Below are positions 18,362 to 27,549 of a stretch of 64,000 bases of DNA, piece by piece. The notes under the pieces are model-generated. The model made no database searches and had not been told where the DNA came from. It worked only from the letters and a program-made list of their open reading frames with translations. This stretch comes from Bryobacteraceae bacterium (GTDB taxonomy: Bacteria; Acidobacteriota; Terriglobia; Bryobacterales; Bryobacteraceae): the NCBI GenBank assembly GCA_026129905.1, contig JAHCHE010000010.1:124001-188000 (forward strand), given 5' to 3'. How positions within the stretch are numbered: the stretch's first letter is position 1; the number at the start of each line of letters is the position of its first letter. Made by a program: the position numbers and the translations under genes.

Positions 18362-21300
18362 ATGCCCGTGTATCCGCTCTTCAGGCAACGTTCGCTGAAC
18401 GTCTTTCGGGTCAATGACGCGCTGCCGTTCGGCCGGAGACCGCCTGCCGCGCCGCCGGCGCCTGGACGAGAACGCCGGCGGGGCCGGTTGCCGGCGTTGG
18501 CCGCCGTCGCCGTAAGCATGGCGTGGGGCGCGCCCGCGGGAATTTCAGACGGGCAGCCGGCCGCGGTCGAGGTCCCGCCGTTTTTTGTCGCGTCGCGCGC
18601 GCCGGACTCAGGCCGGCCGGTCTTCCTGTTGCAGACGCGGCGGTTCGGAGCGAATTTCGACCACGGCGGGGCGGTTTTCCACGTGAACGGGCAAACGTTA
18701 GCCGTGCGGTTCGCAGGCGCGAGCGCGGAGGCCGCCATCGAGGGCGTGGACCGCCTTGAAGGCTATGCGAACTTCCTGTTCGGGGACGATCCGAGCCAAT
18801 GGCGGACGGGGCTGCCCCTGTTCACCGGCCTGGTCTACCGGGAACTCTATCCGGGCATCGACCTGTCGTACTCGACAGCGCGCCGCGGCCTCAAAGGCGA
18901 ATTCGTGGCGCGGCCGGGTTCCGATCCGGCGGCGATCCGGCTTCGCTACCCGGACGCTTCTTCCCTTTGGATCGCGGAGGACGGGAGCCTGGTGGTGGAG
19001 ACGGCGGCGGGGCGGCTGCGCGAGTCTCCTCCCGTGGCGTATCAACTCAAAGACGGGGCGCGCGCGCCGGTGGCGGCGCGGTACCGGGTCCTGGAGCCGG
19101 CGGAGGTCGGTTTCGAAATCGGGGACTACGAACCGGCGCTGGCCCTGATCGTCGATCCGGAATTGCAGTTTTCGACCCTGCTGGGCGGAAGTTCGATCGA
19201 CTACGTTACCGACCTGGCGGTGAGTCCGGCCGGGGAGATACACCTGGCGGGCTGGACCGATTCTGCGAATTTCCCGGTCGTGAACTCGATCCAGAACCGG
19301 GGCGGCAGCGTCGACGCGTTTGTCGTGAAGTACAACGCCGCGGCGACCGACGTGGCTTGGGCGACGTTTGTTGGCGGCTCGGGAGACGACCGGGCCAACG
19401 GCGTCGCGTTGGACAGCGTCGGCAACGTGTTCCTGGCGGGCTACACAACATCCACGAACTTCCCGAAGCAGGCGCCGCGGCAAAGCACGCTGGCCGGCGG
19501 TCGCGATGCGTTCCTGTTGAAGCTGAATGCGGCGGGTACGATGCTGGCGTTCAGCACCTATTTTGGTGGCTCTGGGCAGGACGACGCGCGCAGCGTCGCG
19601 GTCGACAGCTCCGGCAACGCCTATATCGCGGGAGGGACGTACTCGCCGAACTTTCCGATCCTCAACGCGTTTCAGAATCTTAATGCGGGAGGGCAGGACG
19701 CGTTCGCGGCGAAATTCAGCGGAACGGGGACTCTCCACTTCAGCACGCTGCTCGGCGGACAGTCCGACGACCGGGCAAACGGCGTCGCGGTGGATTCGAG
19801 CGGAAACGCGTACCTGACCGGCTCGACGGAATCCGTCAACCTGCCGGCCACCGGCGCCTTCCAACCGAGCCTCGCCGGCAGGCAGGACGCCTTCGTAGCC
19901 AAACTGAGCGCCGGCGGCTCGCAGCTTCACTATTGCACCTACCTCGGCGGCAGCGGCGGGGGCGGCGGGTCGCCGGAGGAGGGAGTGGACATCGCGGTGG
20001 ACGTCGAGGGCAGGGCGTACGTGACCGGAAGCACGAGTTCCACCGATTTCCCGACGGCGTCTCCGGCGCAGGCCGTTCACGGCGGCGGCGTTATGGACGC
20101 CTTCGTGACCAAGCTGAGCGCGGCGGGAAACAGCCTGGTCTATTCGACCTACCTCGGCGGGCGCAGCGCCGATTACGGGTTCGCGGTTACGGTGGATCCC
20201 CTACGCCAGGCGTATGTGGTCGGCCAGACGGCCTCGACGAACTTCCCGACGCTAGACCCGTTGCAGGCGGCGAACGCGGGCTTGCAGGACGGGTTCATCA
20301 CGAAGCTGACCAGCGGCGGCAACGAACTGCTGTTCAGTTCGTACCTGGGCGGCAACGCGGCGGACGCCGCGGCCGGCGTTGGATTGGACGCCGCCGGTCT
20401 GCTGTATGTCGCGGGCGTGACGCAGTCCTCGAATTTCCCGAAAGTGAATGCCATCCAGCCCTGGCACGGGGGAGGGGTGGACTTGTTTGCGATCCGCATG
20501 CAGGACTATGTGCCTGCGCCACCGCAGGCGGTTTCCGTCAGCCCCTCGTCGGGAGCGGGCGTCTCGCAGACTTTCAGGCTCGTCTATTCCGATACTAACC
20601 GGTACCAGGAACTGGGCTGGGTATTCGTATTGTTCCAAGCGGGTCTGGAGCAGGCGAATTCCTGCTACGCCCAATACAGGCAAAGCGAGAGGGCGGTGTA
20701 CCTGCGCAGCAACGAGGGCAGCTCGTGGCTGGGCCCTGCCGAGATCGGAACGGCAGGAACGCTCGAGAACAGCCAGTGCGCGATCAACCTCCAGGGCACA
20801 ACAGCCTCGGGGAGCGGAACGACGCTGACGCTCGACCTGGCCGTGAGTTTCAAGGAGCCGTTCGCGGGCTCGAAGACCATCTACATGTACGCGTCGGACA
20901 CCTCCGGGCTGAACACGGGATGGGTCAGCCGCGGAAGCTGGAGCGTGTCGGGCTTTGCGCCGAAAGCGGTTTCCGTTACGCCTTCCAGCGGAAGCGCCAA
21001 CTCGCAGACATTCACCTTCGTCTATTCCGACGCCGATGGATACGCGCAGCTCGGGTGGGGATATGCGCTGTTCCAGACATCGATCCTCCAATCCAACGCC
21101 TGCTACGTACGTTACGAACGGGCGACGAACACCCTCTGGCTGAGGAACGACGCGGGCAATACGTGGGCCGGCCCGATCGCGCCCGGCGTCGCCGGGGCCC
21201 TCTCCAATTCGCAGTGCTCGCTGAACGGCGCCGGATCGAGCGCTTCCGGGTCCGGAACCACGCTGACGGTGAACCTGGCGCTCACCTTCGGCGGGGCGTT

Positions 21301-22267
21301 CATCGGTGCCAAGAACATCTACATGCTGGCCGGCGACCTCACGGGTCTGGACTCGGGATGGCAGACCCGCGGGGCGTGGTCGATTCCTGGCAATCCGCCG
21401 CAGGCCGCGTCGATGAACCCGTCAAGCGGGACGGGCGTGACCCAGACGTTCCAGTTCGTCTTCACCGACGCCGACGGCTTCGGACAAATCGCGTGGTCGT
21501 ACGCGCTGTTGCAAGCGAACCTGGTCCAGTCGAGCGCCTGCTACATCCAGTACAAGCAAACCGACAACACGCTGTGGCTGCGGGACGACGCGGGGACCGC
21601 CTGGCTGCCGCCGATCGCCGCCGGCGCCAGTGGAACCCTCCAGAACAGCCAGTGCATATTGAACGCGCAAACCTCGTCGGTGAGCGGCTCGGGCGTCACG
21701 CTGACGTTGAACCTGTCGATTACTTTCAAACCGGCGTTCCTGGGATCGAAGAAGGCGTACATGTACGCGATCGACGCCACGAACCTGAATTCCGGCTGGC
21801 AGCAGCGCGGGACCTGGACCGTAGGCGGGTGGGCGCCGGAGGCAGTTTCGGTCACTCCGTCAAGCGGGAGCGGGAATACGCGGTCCTTCCGCCTCGCTTA
21901 CAACGACAACGACGGCTTCACCCAACTGGGGTGGAATCTCGTTCTGTTCCAGACGCAAATCGTCGGCGCGAATTCATGTTACGTGCAGTACAAACGAAGC
22001 GACAACAGCTTGTGGCTGCGAAACGACGCGGATAATGGCTGGTTGGGGCCGGTGACGGCAGGCGCGTCCGGTACGCTCGAGAACAACCAGTGCCGGATCA
22101 ACGCGGCTACATCGGCCGCTTCCGGATCGGGAAGCACGCTGACCGTAGATGTCGATTTGACGTTCAAGGCGGCCTTTGCGGGCGTCAAGAACGTATACAT
22201 GCTCACGTCGGACACCACGGGACTGAGCTCCGGCTGGCAGACGCGGGGAACGTGGACGGTTCCCTGA
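18362..22267 (+). CDS. Giant secreted SBBP seven-bladed propeller protein with four C-terminal repeats
   Basis: From the ATG at 18362 the product has about 1301 residues. Order: signal region (basic stretch GRERRRGRLPALAAVAV), a DUF7948-type domain (NFLFGDDPSQWRTGLPLF, YRELYPGIDLSYS), seven SBBP repeats of about 58 residues (e.g. FSTLLGGSSIDYVTDLAV, ending in AGWTDSANFP) forming a likely seven-bladed propeller, and four tandem repeats of about 145 residues (codons from 20515 on). Each repeat carries two Cys about 38 apart (SNSCYVQYK and ENNQC) and ends SGWQTRGTWTV. Role unknown, probably surface or secreted. The frame is open 103 codons further upstream, but that part overlies the methyltransferase remnant. 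A paralogue lies at 23912. Confidence 0.85.
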   Translation: MPVYPLFRQRSLNVFRVNDALPFGRRPPAAPPAPGRERRRGRLPALAAVAVSMAWGAPAGISDGQPAAVEVPPFFVASRAPDSGRPVFLLQTRRFGANFDHGGAVFHVNGQTLAVRFAGASAEAAIEGVDRLEGYANFLFGDDPSQWRTGLPLFTGLVYRELYPGIDLSYSTARRGLKGEFVARPGSDPAAIRLRYPDASSLWIAEDGSLVVETAAGRLRESPPVAYQLKDGARAPVAARYRVLEPAEVGFEIGDYEPALALIVDPELQFSTLLGGSSIDYVTDLAVSPAGEIHLAGWTDSANFPVVNSIQNRGGSVDAFVVKYNAAATDVAWATFVGGSGDDRANGVALDSVGNVFLAGYTTSTNFPKQAPRQSTLAGGRDAFLLKLNAAGTMLAFSTYFGGSGQDDARSVAVDSSGNAYIAGGTYSPNFPILNAFQNLNAGGQDAFAAKFSGTGTLHFSTLLGGQSDDRANGVAVDSSGNAYLTGSTESVNLPATGAFQPSLAGRQDAFVAKLSAGGSQLHYCTYLGGSGGGGGSPEEGVDIAVDVEGRAYVTGSTSSTDFPTASPAQAVHGGGVMDAFVTKLSAAGNSLVYSTYLGGRSADYGFAVTVDPLRQAYVVGQTASTNFPTLDPLQAANAGLQDGFITKLTSGGNELLFSSYLGGNAADAAAGVGLDAAGLLYVAGVTQSSNFPKVNAIQPWHGGGVDLFAIRMQDYVPAPPQAVSVSPSSGAGVSQTFRLVYSDTNRYQELGWVFVLFQAGLEQANSCYAQYRQSERAVYLRSNEGSSWLGPAEIGTAGTLENSQCAINLQGTTASGSGTTLTLDLAVSFKEPFAGSKTIYMYASDTSGLNTGWVSRGSWSVSGFAPKAVSVTPSSGSANSQTFTFVYSDADGYAQLGWGYALFQTSILQSNACYVRYERATNTLWLRNDAGNTWAGPIAPGVAGALSNSQCSLNGAGSSASGSGTTLTVNLALTFGGAFIGAKNIYMLAGDLTGLDSGWQTRGAWSIPGNPPQAASMNPSSGTGVTQTFQFVFTDADGFGQIAWSYALLQANLVQSSACYIQYKQTDNTLWLRDDAGTAWLPPIAAGASGTLQNSQCILNAQTSSVSGSGVTLTLNLSITFKPAFLGSKKAYMYAIDATNLNSGWQQRGTWTVGGWAPEAVSVTPSSGSGNTRSFRLAYNDNDGFTQLGWNLVLFQTQIVGANSCYVQYKRSDNSLWLRNDADNGWLGPVTAGASGTLENNQCRINAATSAASGSGSTLTVDVDLTFKAAFAGVKNVYMLTSDTTGLSSGWQTRGTWTVP

Positions 22268-22273
22268 GTTCGC

Positions 22274-23011
22274 TCAGCTCGCGTTCACGGGAACGGAGCC
22301 GGCCCGGTAAGCGTCGATGACGTCGCCGGCCGCGCCTTGCATGATTACCGCGCCCGATTCGATCCAGAGGGCGCGTTCGCATAGCATTCGTAGCATGTCC
22401 GGTGCGTGCGAGACGCACATCAGGATCTTGCCTTCCTGTTTCATCCGGAGGATGCGGGTCAGGCACTTCTGCTGGAAGTCCTGATCGCCGACCACCAGAA
22501 CTTCGTCCAGCAGCAGGATGTCGGCTTCGACGTGGACGGCGATCGAAAAGCCGAGCCGGAGGATCATGCCCATCGAGTACGTCCGGAGCGGTTCGTTGAT
22601 AAACGAGCGCAGCTCCGAAAAATCGACGATCTGCTGGTAGCGTTCCTCCGTCTGTTTTTTTGTCAGCCCGCACAGCGCCGCGTTCAGCCGCAGGTTCTCG
22701 GCCCCGGTCATGTCGTAGTGGAAACCGGAGCCGAGTTCGAGCAGCGCCATCACGCGGCCTTCCACTTCCACCAGGCCGGACTCCGGCGTGGTCAGCCCGG
22801 CGACCAGACTGAGCAGTGTGCTCTTGCCGGCGCCGTTGTGGCCGATCACCGCCAGCGATTCTCCTGCGCCGAGTTCAAAGGTGACGTCGTTCAAGGCGCG
22901 GATCGGCTCACGAGGCTTGCGGCCCATGGTTTCGACAAAAAAGCGCCAGAAAAACTGCCGCGATTGCCTCGAATAAACTTTCGATACGTGATAGAAGCGA
23001 ACAAAAGGCAT
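22274..23011 (-). CDS. ABC-2 polysaccharide exporter ATPase (Wzt-like, short form)
   Basis: The 245-residue ATPase shows Walker A (GHNGAGKSTLLSL), the family's atypical signature (YSMGMILRLGFSIA in place of LSGGQ), Walker B (DILLLDEVLVVGD) and the switch His (CVSHAPDM). These traits place it with exporters of O-antigen, capsule and teichoic acid chains. It lacks the C-terminal carbohydrate-binding extension seen in the second Wzt gene at 58335. It follows its permease by 3 nt and ends 6 nt from the convergent giant gene. Confidence 0.9.
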   Translation of the reverse strand: MPFVRFYHVSKVYSRQSRQFFWRFFVETMGRKPREPIRALNDVTFELGAGESLAVIGHNGAGKSTLLSLVAGLTTPESGLVEVEGRVMALLELGSGFHYDMTGAENLRLNAALCGLTKKQTEERYQQIVDFSELRSFINEPLRTYSMGMILRLGFSIAVHVEADILLLDEVLVVGDQDFQQKCLTRILRMKQEGKILMCVSHAPDMLRMLCERALWIESGAVIMQGAAGDVIDAYRAGSVPVNAS

Positions 23012-23014
23012 GAG

Positions 23015-23779
23015 CTACAGATAATCTGCGAACTTCCTTTGGAGACGGCGGAACAATAAGAATCCGAGCGCCAGGAAGGACACGGAGACGACGGGCAACT
23101 TCACCAACAGGGACTCCGGCGGCATTCTTCCCTCCATGATGATGGCGCGGCACGCCAGCACGACGGCGGCGACGGGATTGTACTGGTAGACCGACCGATA
23201 CTCCGGCGGAATCATGGCGAACGAGTAGAAGATCGGTACCAGCCAGAACAGGACCGTGTTGGCGGATTCGACGACGTAGCGTACGTCCCGAAAATAGACA
23301 TCCAGCGCGGAAGTAACCAGCGCGAGGCCGCACACGAAAACGATCTCCAGCGCGAAGATTACCGGCAACAGGAGCCAGTACGCGTTCACCGCGTAGCCGG
23401 CCAGCAGCGCCAGAAACACGAGCAGCCCGATCTGAATGAGGAAATGCAGGCTGTTGGCGAGCACCGTAGCGACCGGCAGCAGTTCGCGCGCCAGTGGCAC
23501 GCGCTTAATCAGCCCGGAATTTCCGTAAATCGAAACGGTGGCCGACTGCCAGGAGAGAGAAAAGAAGTTGAAGATTACCAGACCCGACAGGATCGAGATG
23601 TGGAAATTCTTAACGGCGACATTCGGGAATATTCTGGTGAAGACGAACGTCAGCACCGCCATCATCACCAGCGGGTTCAGCAACGACCAGAACACGCCCA
23701 GCGACATGTTGCGGTAGCGGATCTTGAAATCGCGCGAGATCAGGTTGCGCAATACGAATCCATAGTTCTTACGGCGCAT
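23015..23779 (-). CDS. ABC-2 polysaccharide exporter permease (Wzm-like)
   Basis: The 254-residue integral membrane protein has six hydrophobic segments and the ABC-2 family start RDFKIRYRNMSLGVFWSLLNPL, with SATVSIYGNSGLIKRVP and the C-terminal amphipathic end FRRLQRKFADYL. It forms the channel for export of an undecaprenyl-linked glycan with the ATPase 3 nt downstream. It is flanked on both sides by the paralogous giant secreted proteins, which point the opposite way. Confidence 0.9.
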   Translation of the reverse strand: MRRKNYGFVLRNLISRDFKIRYRNMSLGVFWSLLNPLVMMAVLTFVFTRIFPNVAVKNFHISILSGLVIFNFFSLSWQSATVSIYGNSGLIKRVPLARELLPVATVLANSLHFLIQIGLLVFLALLAGYAVNAYWLLLPVIFALEIVFVCGLALVTSALDVYFRDVRYVVESANTVLFWLVPIFYSFAMIPPEYRSVYQYNPVAAVVLACRAIIMEGRMPPESLLVKLPVVSVSFLALGFLLFRRLQRKFADYL

Positions 23780-23911
23780 GGGAAGGCGCTAACAACCGGC
23801 GTTGCTCCCCATTATAACCGGGCGCCGGAGGGCTGCGGCTCGATTCGGCCCGAGGCGGCTAAAGGCGATCTCTGTTCCGGCCGAAGGGAAGGGAGAGGTA
23901 CGGCAAGACGT

Positions 23912-26900
23912 ATGCGCCGAATGCACGACTCTCGCTGCCTGTCGGGGGCGCTCTCCGGGCTGGTCATTGCGGTTGTCGCGGTGACGGCCGGCCCGGCCTG
24001 CCAGGGACAACAGCCCGCCGCCGCGACCATCCCGTCTTTCTTCATCGGCTCGCGGGAGCCCGCCGCGGACGGGCAGGATTTTCTGTTGCAGACGCAGCAA
24101 TTACGCGCCCGGTTCGATCGCGTGGGGGTCGAATTTCAGTTGCCCGGAGGGCAACTCTCGCTGCGATTCGCGGGAGCGGATGCCCGCGCGACAGCGGTAG
24201 GAACGCAACCGCTCCCGGGTCGGGCGAACTTCCTCATCGGCGACGAACCGCAAGGCTGGCGGACCGGACTGCCGCTGTTCTCGGCGATCGAGTACCGCGG
24301 CCTTTATCCCGGCGTCGACCTGCGCTACGCGATTTCGGAAGGGAGGCTGAAATCGGAATTCGTGATACGAGCCGGCGCCGATCCGGGCGACATCCGGCTT
24401 TCCTATACGAACGCCGCGCGCATCCGCATCGAGGCCGACGGGAGCCTCGAAGTCCAATCGGATACCGGACGGTTGCGCGAATCGCCGCCGGTGGCTTTTC
24501 AGAGGACGGGCGCCGGGCGGGTGAGCGTCGCCAGCCAATACCGGATGCTTCCGGATGGCGCGGTGGGCTTCCGGATCGGTCCGTACGACGCACGGTACGA
24601 CCTGATCATCGACCCCGAACTGCAGTTTTCGACCCTGCTGGGCGGGAGCTCGCTCGACTACGCCACCGATCTCGCCGTCACGGCCGAAGGCGAGATTTAC
24701 CTGGCCGGCTGGACCGATTCGGTGAACTTTCCGGCCGTCCAGCCGCTGCAAAATCGCGGCGGCAGCGTGGATGCGTTCGTCGTGAAGTTTAACGCGGCGG
24801 CAACGGAGATCCTCTACGCGACATACATCGGCGGCTCGGGAGACGACCGCGCCTCGAGCGTGGCCGTGGACGGCGCGGGGAATGTCTTTCTCACCGGCTA
24901 TACGAGTTCCACGAATTTCCCCAGGCAGGCGGCTCTTCAGAACTCGCTCGCCGGCGGACGCGACGCGTTCATCGTGAAGCTCGCCGCGTCCGGAACGAGC
25001 CTCCTGTTCAGCACGTACTGGGGCGGCGCGGGCCAGGATGAAGGGCGGTCCGTAGCCGTGGACGGGGCGGGCAACGCCTACGTTGCCGGGGGTACGTACT
25101 CCTCGAATTTCCCGGTTTCAGGCGCCTTCCAGAACCTCAACGCGGGCGGACAGGATGCGTTCCTGACAAAGATCGGGGCCACGGGGATCCTGCACTACAG
25201 CACGCTGTTTGGCGGCCAGGCCGACGACATCGCCAACGGCGTGGCGGTCGACGCCGGCGGATCCGCCTACATCACGGGCCGGACCCAGTCGGCGAATCTT
25301 CCGGCGCTCGGCGCTCTGCAACCGGCCCCGGGCGGCGGGCAGGACGCTTTCATAGCGAAGTTCAGCGCGGGCGGTTCGCAACTGGCTTACAGCACGTATC
25401 TGGGCGGCACGGGCGGCGGAATCGGGAGCATCGAGGAAGGCGTGGACATCAAGGTGGATGCCGCCGGGAGCGCCTACGTCGTCGGCAGCACGAGTTCGAC
25501 GGATTTCCCACTCTACAATCCAGTCCAGGGATATTACGGAGGCGGAGGCGTAGACGCGTTCGTCGCCAAGCTGACTCCGGATGGCCGCAATTTTGCCTAC
25601 TGCACCTACGTCGGCGGCAAAGGTTCGGACTATGGCACGGCGATCGTAGTGGACGCGGGAGGGAAGGCGATCGTCGCCGGGCACACGTCCTCCACGAACT
25701 TTCCGGCCGTCAACCCCATCCAGGCGTCCATGGCCGGGGTCACCGACGCCTACGTGGTGAAGCTTGACGCCATCGGCAGCGCGTTCCTGTTCGGCACGTA
25801 CCTGGGCGGATCGCTCTCCGATGGCGCGACGGCGGTCGGACTGACGCCGGGAGGCCTCATCCTGGCGGCTGGGACCACGCAATCGTCGAACTTTCCGGCG
25901 CGCGGCGCCTTACAACCCTGGCTCGCCGGGGGCGTGGACTCGTTCCTGGCCAGAATCGCGGACTACGCGCCTGCGGCGCCCCAGGCGGTGGCGGTTAGCC
26001 CGTCGGTGGGCGATGGTTCGGTCCAGACGTTCGATTTCTTGTACGCCGACCTCAACGGATTCGACGAGATCCAGTGGGCGTACGTTCTGTTCCACTCGCA
26101 ACTGAATCAAGCCGGCGGGTGTTACGTGCAATACAAGCAGAACGAGAACACGCTCTGGCTGAGGAACGACGCGGGCAATGCCTGGATGGGGCCGCTGGCG
26201 GCGGGGCTTCCAGGATCGCTTGAGAACAGCCAGTGCGCAATCCAGGCGCAGTCGGCCAGCGTCGCGCTCAGCGGGTTCAGTCTCGCCTTGCGTCTGACGA
26301 TCGCGTTCAACCCCGGTTTCTCCGGAACAAAGACGATTTACATGTACGCCGCGGATACCTCCGGACTGAACTCCGGATGGCAGTCCAGGGGGGCGTGGGC
26401 GACGCAACTTCCCGCGCCGCCGCAATCGATTGCGGCGGCCCCGCCGAGCGGAAGCGGCATCTCGCAGAGTTTCGCTTTCACGTTCGCCGACGACAACGGC
26501 TTCCAGCAGTTGGGATGGGTCTATGCCCTATTCAACACCCAACTGACAGGATCGAACTCCTGTTACATACAGTACCGGCAGAGCGATAACACTCTTTGGC
26601 TCCGCAACGACGCCGGCAGCGCGTGGATAGGGCCGGTGGCGGTCGGTTCGTCGAGCGCGCTGGAGAACGGCCAGTGCGCGATCAGCGCCGGAGCTTCGTC
26701 CGTCGCGCGGCAAGGCATCGCGCTGACGCTCACCACGACGTTGACGTTCAAGCCGGCCTTCGCGGGACCCAAGAACATCTATCTGTACGCGATTGACACG
26801 ACCGGTTTGAACTCGGGATGGCAGCAGCGCGGCTCGTGGACAACGCAGGCGCCGCTGGCGCCGGCCGCGGTTTCGGCGATCGTCCCCATGGTTGCCAGTA

Positions 26901-27298
26901 CTTTGCAGACGTTCAGCTTTGCGTTCTCCGACGGGAACGGATACCAGGATCTGAGCTGGACGTACGGGCTGATCCACTCGGTTCTCAACCAGGCCGGGGC
27001 CTGCTATGCGCAGTATAAGCGCAGCGACGCCACGCTGTGGCTGCGAAACGACGCCGGGACGGCTTGGATCGGCCCTCTCCCGGCAGGCGCCGCGGGAACG
27101 CTGGAAAACAGCCAATGCGCGCTGCACGGCCAGATGTCGTACGCTTCCGGCGAGGGTTCGACGATGATTCTCAACCTGGCCTTCTCCTTCAAGCCGGCGT
27201 TCAACGGGTCCAAGAAGGTCTACATGTACGCCATAGACAGCGCCGGACTGAATTCCGGATGGCAGCAACGCGGAACGGTATCCATCGCCGTTCCTTGA
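23912..27298 (+). CDS. Giant secreted SBBP seven-bladed propeller protein with three C-terminal repeats
   Basis: From the ATG at 23912 the protein has about 1128 residues. It has a signal peptide (LSGALSGLVIAVVAVTAG), a DUF7948-type domain (NFLIGDEPQGWRTGLPLF, YRGLYPGVDLRYA), seven SBBP repeats and three repeats of about 145 residues with paired Cys (GGCYVQYKQNENTLWLRND, then ENSQC; NSCYIQYRQ; GACYAQYKR). It is a paralogue of the gene at 18362, with one C-terminal repeat fewer. I rejected the 156 codons of open frame upstream because they overlap the permease gene and lack protein-like sequence. GGGAGAGG lies somewhat far upstream of the ATG. Confidence 0.87.
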   Translation: MRRMHDSRCLSGALSGLVIAVVAVTAGPACQGQQPAAATIPSFFIGSREPAADGQDFLLQTQQLRARFDRVGVEFQLPGGQLSLRFAGADARATAVGTQPLPGRANFLIGDEPQGWRTGLPLFSAIEYRGLYPGVDLRYAISEGRLKSEFVIRAGADPGDIRLSYTNAARIRIEADGSLEVQSDTGRLRESPPVAFQRTGAGRVSVASQYRMLPDGAVGFRIGPYDARYDLIIDPELQFSTLLGGSSLDYATDLAVTAEGEIYLAGWTDSVNFPAVQPLQNRGGSVDAFVVKFNAAATEILYATYIGGSGDDRASSVAVDGAGNVFLTGYTSSTNFPRQAALQNSLAGGRDAFIVKLAASGTSLLFSTYWGGAGQDEGRSVAVDGAGNAYVAGGTYSSNFPVSGAFQNLNAGGQDAFLTKIGATGILHYSTLFGGQADDIANGVAVDAGGSAYITGRTQSANLPALGALQPAPGGGQDAFIAKFSAGGSQLAYSTYLGGTGGGIGSIEEGVDIKVDAAGSAYVVGSTSSTDFPLYNPVQGYYGGGGVDAFVAKLTPDGRNFAYCTYVGGKGSDYGTAIVVDAGGKAIVAGHTSSTNFPAVNPIQASMAGVTDAYVVKLDAIGSAFLFGTYLGGSLSDGATAVGLTPGGLILAAGTTQSSNFPARGALQPWLAGGVDSFLARIADYAPAAPQAVAVSPSVGDGSVQTFDFLYADLNGFDEIQWAYVLFHSQLNQAGGCYVQYKQNENTLWLRNDAGNAWMGPLAAGLPGSLENSQCAIQAQSASVALSGFSLALRLTIAFNPGFSGTKTIYMYAADTSGLNSGWQSRGAWATQLPAPPQSIAAAPPSGSGISQSFAFTFADDNGFQQLGWVYALFNTQLTGSNSCYIQYRQSDNTLWLRNDAGSAWIGPVAVGSSSALENGQCAISAGASSVARQGIALTLTTTLTFKPAFAGPKNIYLYAIDTTGLNSGWQQRGSWTTQAPLAPAAVSAIVPMVASTLQTFSFAFSDGNGYQDLSWTYGLIHSVLNQAGACYAQYKRSDATLWLRNDAGTAWIGPLPAGAAGTLENSQCALHGQMSYASGEGSTMILNLAFSFKPAFNGSKKVYMYAIDSAGLNSGWQQRGTVSIAVP

Positions 27299-27365
27299 AG
27301 GCGCGCGCGTCTAGTTTAGTACACGCTCTCGCAAATACGGTCGCCGAACCTCCGTTTTCATCCAG

Positions 27366-27403
27366 GGTTGTGGCTTCCTGCAGTGAACGATTCACAACCT
27401 TTT
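27366..27403 (+). terminator. Weak candidate terminator after the second giant gene
   Basis: GGTTGTG pairs with CACAACC across a 20-nt loop, followed by TTTT. The stem is short and the loop is long, so this is weak. Nothing else is recognisable in 27299-27549 apart from the ribosome binding site of the next gene. Confidence 0.25.
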
Positions 27404-27549
27404 CAGCGCGCGCAAATCCAATGCTCCTAACCACTTGCCTCCCGCCGCACCCGTCATTCCTTGCCCTCCCGTGCTACCCTGTTACCGGGAGGCCCTCCTC
27501 TTTCCTCGCCTCCCGCCCCAATTCTTCGCATAAGGAGTTGTAATCCATC

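Noticed and set aside
18672-18692. TTTTCCACGTGAACGG resembling parS
   Set aside because: Only the CACGTG core and neighbours match; the outer positions differ and it lies within the giant gene coding sequence.
18698-20080. A 460-codon minus-strand frame inside the first giant gene
   Set aside because: The sequence is Arg-rich shadow coding caused by GC-rich third positions; the plus frame has clear SBBP repeats.
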